Positions 60,200-64,000 of a stretch of 64,000 nt of DNA are shown here, piece by piece. The translations under genes and the position numbers were made by a program. This DNA comes from Scylla paramamosain (lineage: Eukaryota; Arthropoda; Malacostraca; Decapoda; Portunidae), in contig NC_087156.1 of assembly GCF_035594125.1 (NCBI RefSeq), positions 34,045,497 to 34,109,496 of the forward strand, in the 5' to 3' direction. The notes beneath the pieces are model-generated. The model saw nothing but the letters and a program-made list of their open reading frames with translations, had not been told where the DNA came from and did not search any database. Each line of letters begins with the position of its first letter. The first letter of the stretch is position 1.

Positions 60200-62350
60200 G
60201 GCAAGGATGCTATTTTTGCAGCGAATTTTTGAGACCCCGACTTTATACATGGTTCTTACCTGATTGGGTTCCCAAGAGGAAACCCCAGCACGGTTAGGAC
60301 GCCAGCCCAAAGGAGAATAACCAAGGAATGCGTAGCAATAAAAAGGACTGGAATTATGCTATAGGCCCAGAAGAAATGTCAAAGGTATATCAAGCAGATC
60401 AGCAGCAGAAGTCAGACAGGCTGTCACCCAAGAAGTTAGTCAATCCCTTCCTAAAACTATCTAGATAATCTGCTTCTGTCACATTGATGGGAAGTGAATT
60501 TCAGACTTTCACCACTCTGAAAAGAAACTATGCCTGGCATCACAACGACTGTAAGGAACAAAGATTTTATAACGATGTCTCCTCGTGCCAATAACAGGAG
60601 CCAAAGGAAATAAATCAGTAGGGGAAAGTGGAGAGAGATATCGTGAAATATCTTCCTACACTTAATAAGATCAGCCCGTAACAGTCTCCCCCTTCACTGA
60701 AAATGTCCAGATACATAAAACTCTGAACATGTAACATATTCTCGAGATCTTGAATCCTCTTTGTCCACAGTCGTTGTACTGATTCTAGCAGCTTTAGGTC
60801 AGTGACATCACCAGTATTCCAGACAGTAGATCCAAACTCCAGAAGTGGGCGTATGTGGGTAGTAAGGAAGGTGACCATAAATTCGGGGGAGGGGCATAGT
60901 GTGGACTTTAACAAATTGTTTGCTAAAACAGCTGCTTTGGAAGCAATAGAGCGGATGTAATCATGAGATCTTAAGATTGAGTCAACAACACTGGGACTTA
61001 TGCGAAGTGGTTTGCCATTAATTTGGTAGGAAGAGTACGGACCCAAATTAAAGGTGACAGAAAGGGGGGCACCGAAACTAATAATTTTTGTCTTATCAGC
61101 ATTAACTCTTAGATCCCAAGATTCTGCAGTTGTTATGAGTGTTAATGTCTCTTTGAACAGTTGGTATATCAATCAGAGCAGAGAGCTTATTTAAATGTCT
61201 ATTAACAGATACAGTTTTAGACCATCAACAAATATTTTAACATTTGATATCAGGTCAGTAGATATGTGATTAGTATAGATAAAAAAAAAAAAAAAAATGT
61301 GGTCCCAACTCCACTGGTAACAGGGAAGGAAGAGCTGGAAGAGCCACCCACTACAAACTCCATAGATCTATTGGTAAGAAAAAGCTTTAATTCAGGTTAA
61401 GACTGTACTTTTCAATACCAATGCATTGGAATTTTGCAAAAAAAAAGTATCTGATGGTTCACTGTGTCAAAAACTTTAGCAAAATCAAAAGTAAATCATA
61501 TTACCATTATCTATCCAATAAGTGACATCAGTATATATTAACAATAACTGATCTTCAACAGACCTCCCTAACCAGAACCCAAATTGGTTGACATTGATAA
61601 CAGAATAAGTCTCCAAATATTGGTGAAGTTTATGATCCTCTCCAAGGTTTTACACGGTGTAGAGATAAGACTTATTGGCCTGTAATTAAGGTAATCACAT
61701 TTTTTCCCTTTCTTAAAGATGGGGTACATGTGACATTAGCCAAATAATTGGAATTTCTCTTGATAGTAATGATTCAGTAAAAAGTAAATATAGAGGGTAA
61801 ACCAGGGTACTAGAACAGTTCTTAATTAAGTAAAACTGGATGAACTGCATCTGGCCCATAGCTGAAGAAGGATTAATACTATTCAGAGCCTTTGTACCGT
61901 CAGAGATGGACAACTGAATCTTCTGGAAGATCCCTTCATGAAATTGACGAGGTGATTTAAGGTGATCAAATGGAATAGTGAATACAAATACAAAGACTAA
62001 ACTTAATATACTGGCCATTTCTTTAGAGTTGGACGTGAAGCCACCAGGGGTAGAAAGAGGACCAACGGATGGACAACCCACTTTTTTGCTCCGTATGTAA
62101 GAGTGAAATAGCTTGGGATTGGTAGAAAAATTGCAGTGATTGTGAAAGGAATCTATAGCTTGGGGTATTCGCTTTTCTACACATTTCCTATACCAGGTGC
62201 AAAGACTCGTTTCCATCATTTGATGGAATATGGATTTTATAAAATTGCGTCTCTTCACATCTTGCATTTGTGGAATTCCGTCTTCTACCAGGCACAGGGC
62301 ACAGCTCCTAGCAAGCATTTCACCGCTGTCTTAATGTTGTACAAATAGTT
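60200..62350 (-). mobile_element. Non-LTR retrotransposon, RT portion, decayed
   Basis: Upstream of MED16, on the minus strand. In order: RT N-terminal part (LFHSYIRSKKVGCPSVGPL, 62.1 kb), NYRPISLISTPCKTLERIIN (61.65 kb), VTSGVGTTF (61.3 kb), NVKIFVDGLKLYL (61.2 kb, the catalytic FVDD altered to FVDG), then RVNADKTKIISFG and LEFGSTVWNTGDVTDLKLL (61.1-60.8 kb). Stops and frameshifts mean it is dead. The family differs from LINE A. Confidence 0.82.
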
Positions 62351-62614
62351 AGCTTCTTGGGGTGGTGTGTGCGCCAGTCCCTGTGCTATAGAGGACAGAG
62401 AAACATCATAGAATACCGTGCGCATGTTGGCGTGTTGTACGGCATGTTGTTAGCGACGTGGCCGTGATGGTGTTGAAGGGAAGCACATTCCTGATGCACG
62501 CGCAGATAGATAGCTAGCACCTGAACTAGCTTATCAAGGGGCACTCTGTCGTAGGCTTTGCTGTAACCAGTTAATAATATATACAGCTTTGTTTTTTTTC
62601 CAATAAACATAGTC

Positions 62615-62973
<359 letters not shown>

Positions 62974-63160
62974 AATAAGAAATGCCAGTTGGTGTCAGAA
63001 AATTAACAAAACCATATTTTTCGAATCAGGTTCTTGTTTACATAAAAAAAAAAAAAAAAATATGTGGCATCTGTTTTAAACGGCAAGCGCAATAAAAATA
63101 CGCCAAAATTGAGGATTTGAGTGTGCCGGAGTGGGAAGGAAGAGGGGAAAGGTGAGTAGT

Positions 63161-63162
<2 letters not shown>

Positions 63163-63213
<51 letters not shown>
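63163..63213 (+). repeat. (AC)n microsatellite, about 25 units
   Basis: Pure AC tract near the right edge of the window. Confidence 0.97.
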
Positions 63214-63218
<5 letters not shown>

Positions 63219-63589
63219 GACACACACCACCACCATCACACATCATGGTATCCTTGGCGCCCCTTCCTGCCGAGCCAACCCAGCCCCGCCCCGCCGAGCT
63301 GTAATAATTTTCCGTCTTTCCTCGTCAATATTTATAGTAATTTCCAGGTTTTCCAGGTGTTTTCAGGTGTTTTCTAGACTCGGGTGTGTAGGAGGAGCAG
63401 GAGATAGAATGGAGAGGAGTATGAGGGAAGGGAAGAGGAGGAAATGGAGAAAAAAAAAAATTCTGCGCCATAGTATTATTATTATTTTTTTATTAATGAA
63501 GTTAGCGTTGTTTTTTATATTTAATTTATTATTAGGGAAAAATATAACAAGTTGTAATATATAATAAAATCTTGCTCTTTCCCTCCTTT
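63214..63589. other. No gene recognised
   Basis: A locally GC-rich patch (ccagccccgccccgccgagc at about 63.28 kb), then purine-rich and AT-rich sequence. It could be a promoter-like patch of an off-window gene, but there is no direct support. Confidence 0.35.
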
Positions 63590-63745
63590 ATTTTAACCAG
63601 ATGGCACCATTGTTATCACATTTATCTCTTGCCTATCTAAATTTTTTTTTAATCTATCCTCAACAGGAAGATTCTTAAACATCTATCTTTACCGTCCATG
63701 TATGGAGTATGCTTCACATGTCCTGGGGGTGGGGGGGGGGTTTCC
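63590..63745 (+). mobile_element. LINE A rearranged fragment
   Basis: Short joined pieces of LINE A: agatggcaccattgttatca, then ctatcctcaacaggaagatt, then catgtatggagtatgcttca. In intact copies these pieces are far apart, so this is a multiply deleted remnant. Confidence 0.7.
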
Positions 63746-64000
63746 ACTTGTAGCGGGACACAAGTCACCGCTCCTAGCACTCCGTTCTCTGTTGTTTTAT
63801 CACCCTTCCGTTTTCACTCTCTCTACAGCACAGGCTTTTGTCTTTCATCTCTTCTTCCTCACTTTATACATATCTCTTACTTGTACACATTCTGTGCACG
63901 CTCTTTGACACATGTGTTACACATCTTCTCAATACATCATATTACTCCTTTCTTCACACAGACATACACACACACATACACTCTCTTTTTCTATAACTTT

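Overview
This looks like nuclear DNA from a decapod crustacean, probably a brachyuran crab. It is AT-rich and its genes are interrupted by introns. It carries very long (TA)n, (AG)n and (GT)n microsatellites and many decayed non-LTR retrotransposons. Their reverse transcriptase and endonuclease remnants resemble repeats I associate with crab assemblies. Nothing bacterial, viral, plastid or mitochondrial was seen. No rRNA, tRNA or CRISPR array was recognised.

Most of the window is one gene: MED16 (Mediator tail-module subunit 16), on the minus strand from the start codon at 59102 to the stop at 10740. I assembled 17 coding exons by hand from reverse-strand reading. Every junction has GT/AG ends, adjacent exon phases agree, and the total is 2526 nt (841 residues plus stop), close to vertebrate MED16. 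The introns make up about 95% of the 48.4 kb span.

The largest intron (intron 14, 14155-21169) holds three long same-strand ORFs in tandem (19141-18065, 18051-17581 and 17194-16091). They have no visible introns and I do not recognise their families. The first and third share an architecture: two N-terminal hydrophobic segments followed by a long Ser/Glu-rich tail. This nested trio is the most novel-looking part of the window.

Left of MED16, on the plus strand, lie a MULE-transposase-like/ZSWIM-like coding exon (2085-3287) and one spliced exon of an unrecognised helical protein (about 7900-8182). Two large fold-back elements (5025-5520 and 9414-10197) lie among them.

The MED16 introns are loaded with repeats. 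One APE-type LINE family ('LINE A' here) has copies or pieces at about 27.2-30.2, 35.2-38.15, 38.9-41.9, 50.6-50.9, 52.4-52.9, 55.6-57.3, 62.6 and 63.6 kb. A CR1/Jockey-like family lies at 22.0-23.8 and 44.15-45.1 kb, and another LINE, upstream of MED16, at 60.2-62.35 kb. TA-flanked terminal-inverted-repeat elements lie at 54.5 and 57.4-58.1 kb. Several LINE 3' ends run straight into long microsatellites.
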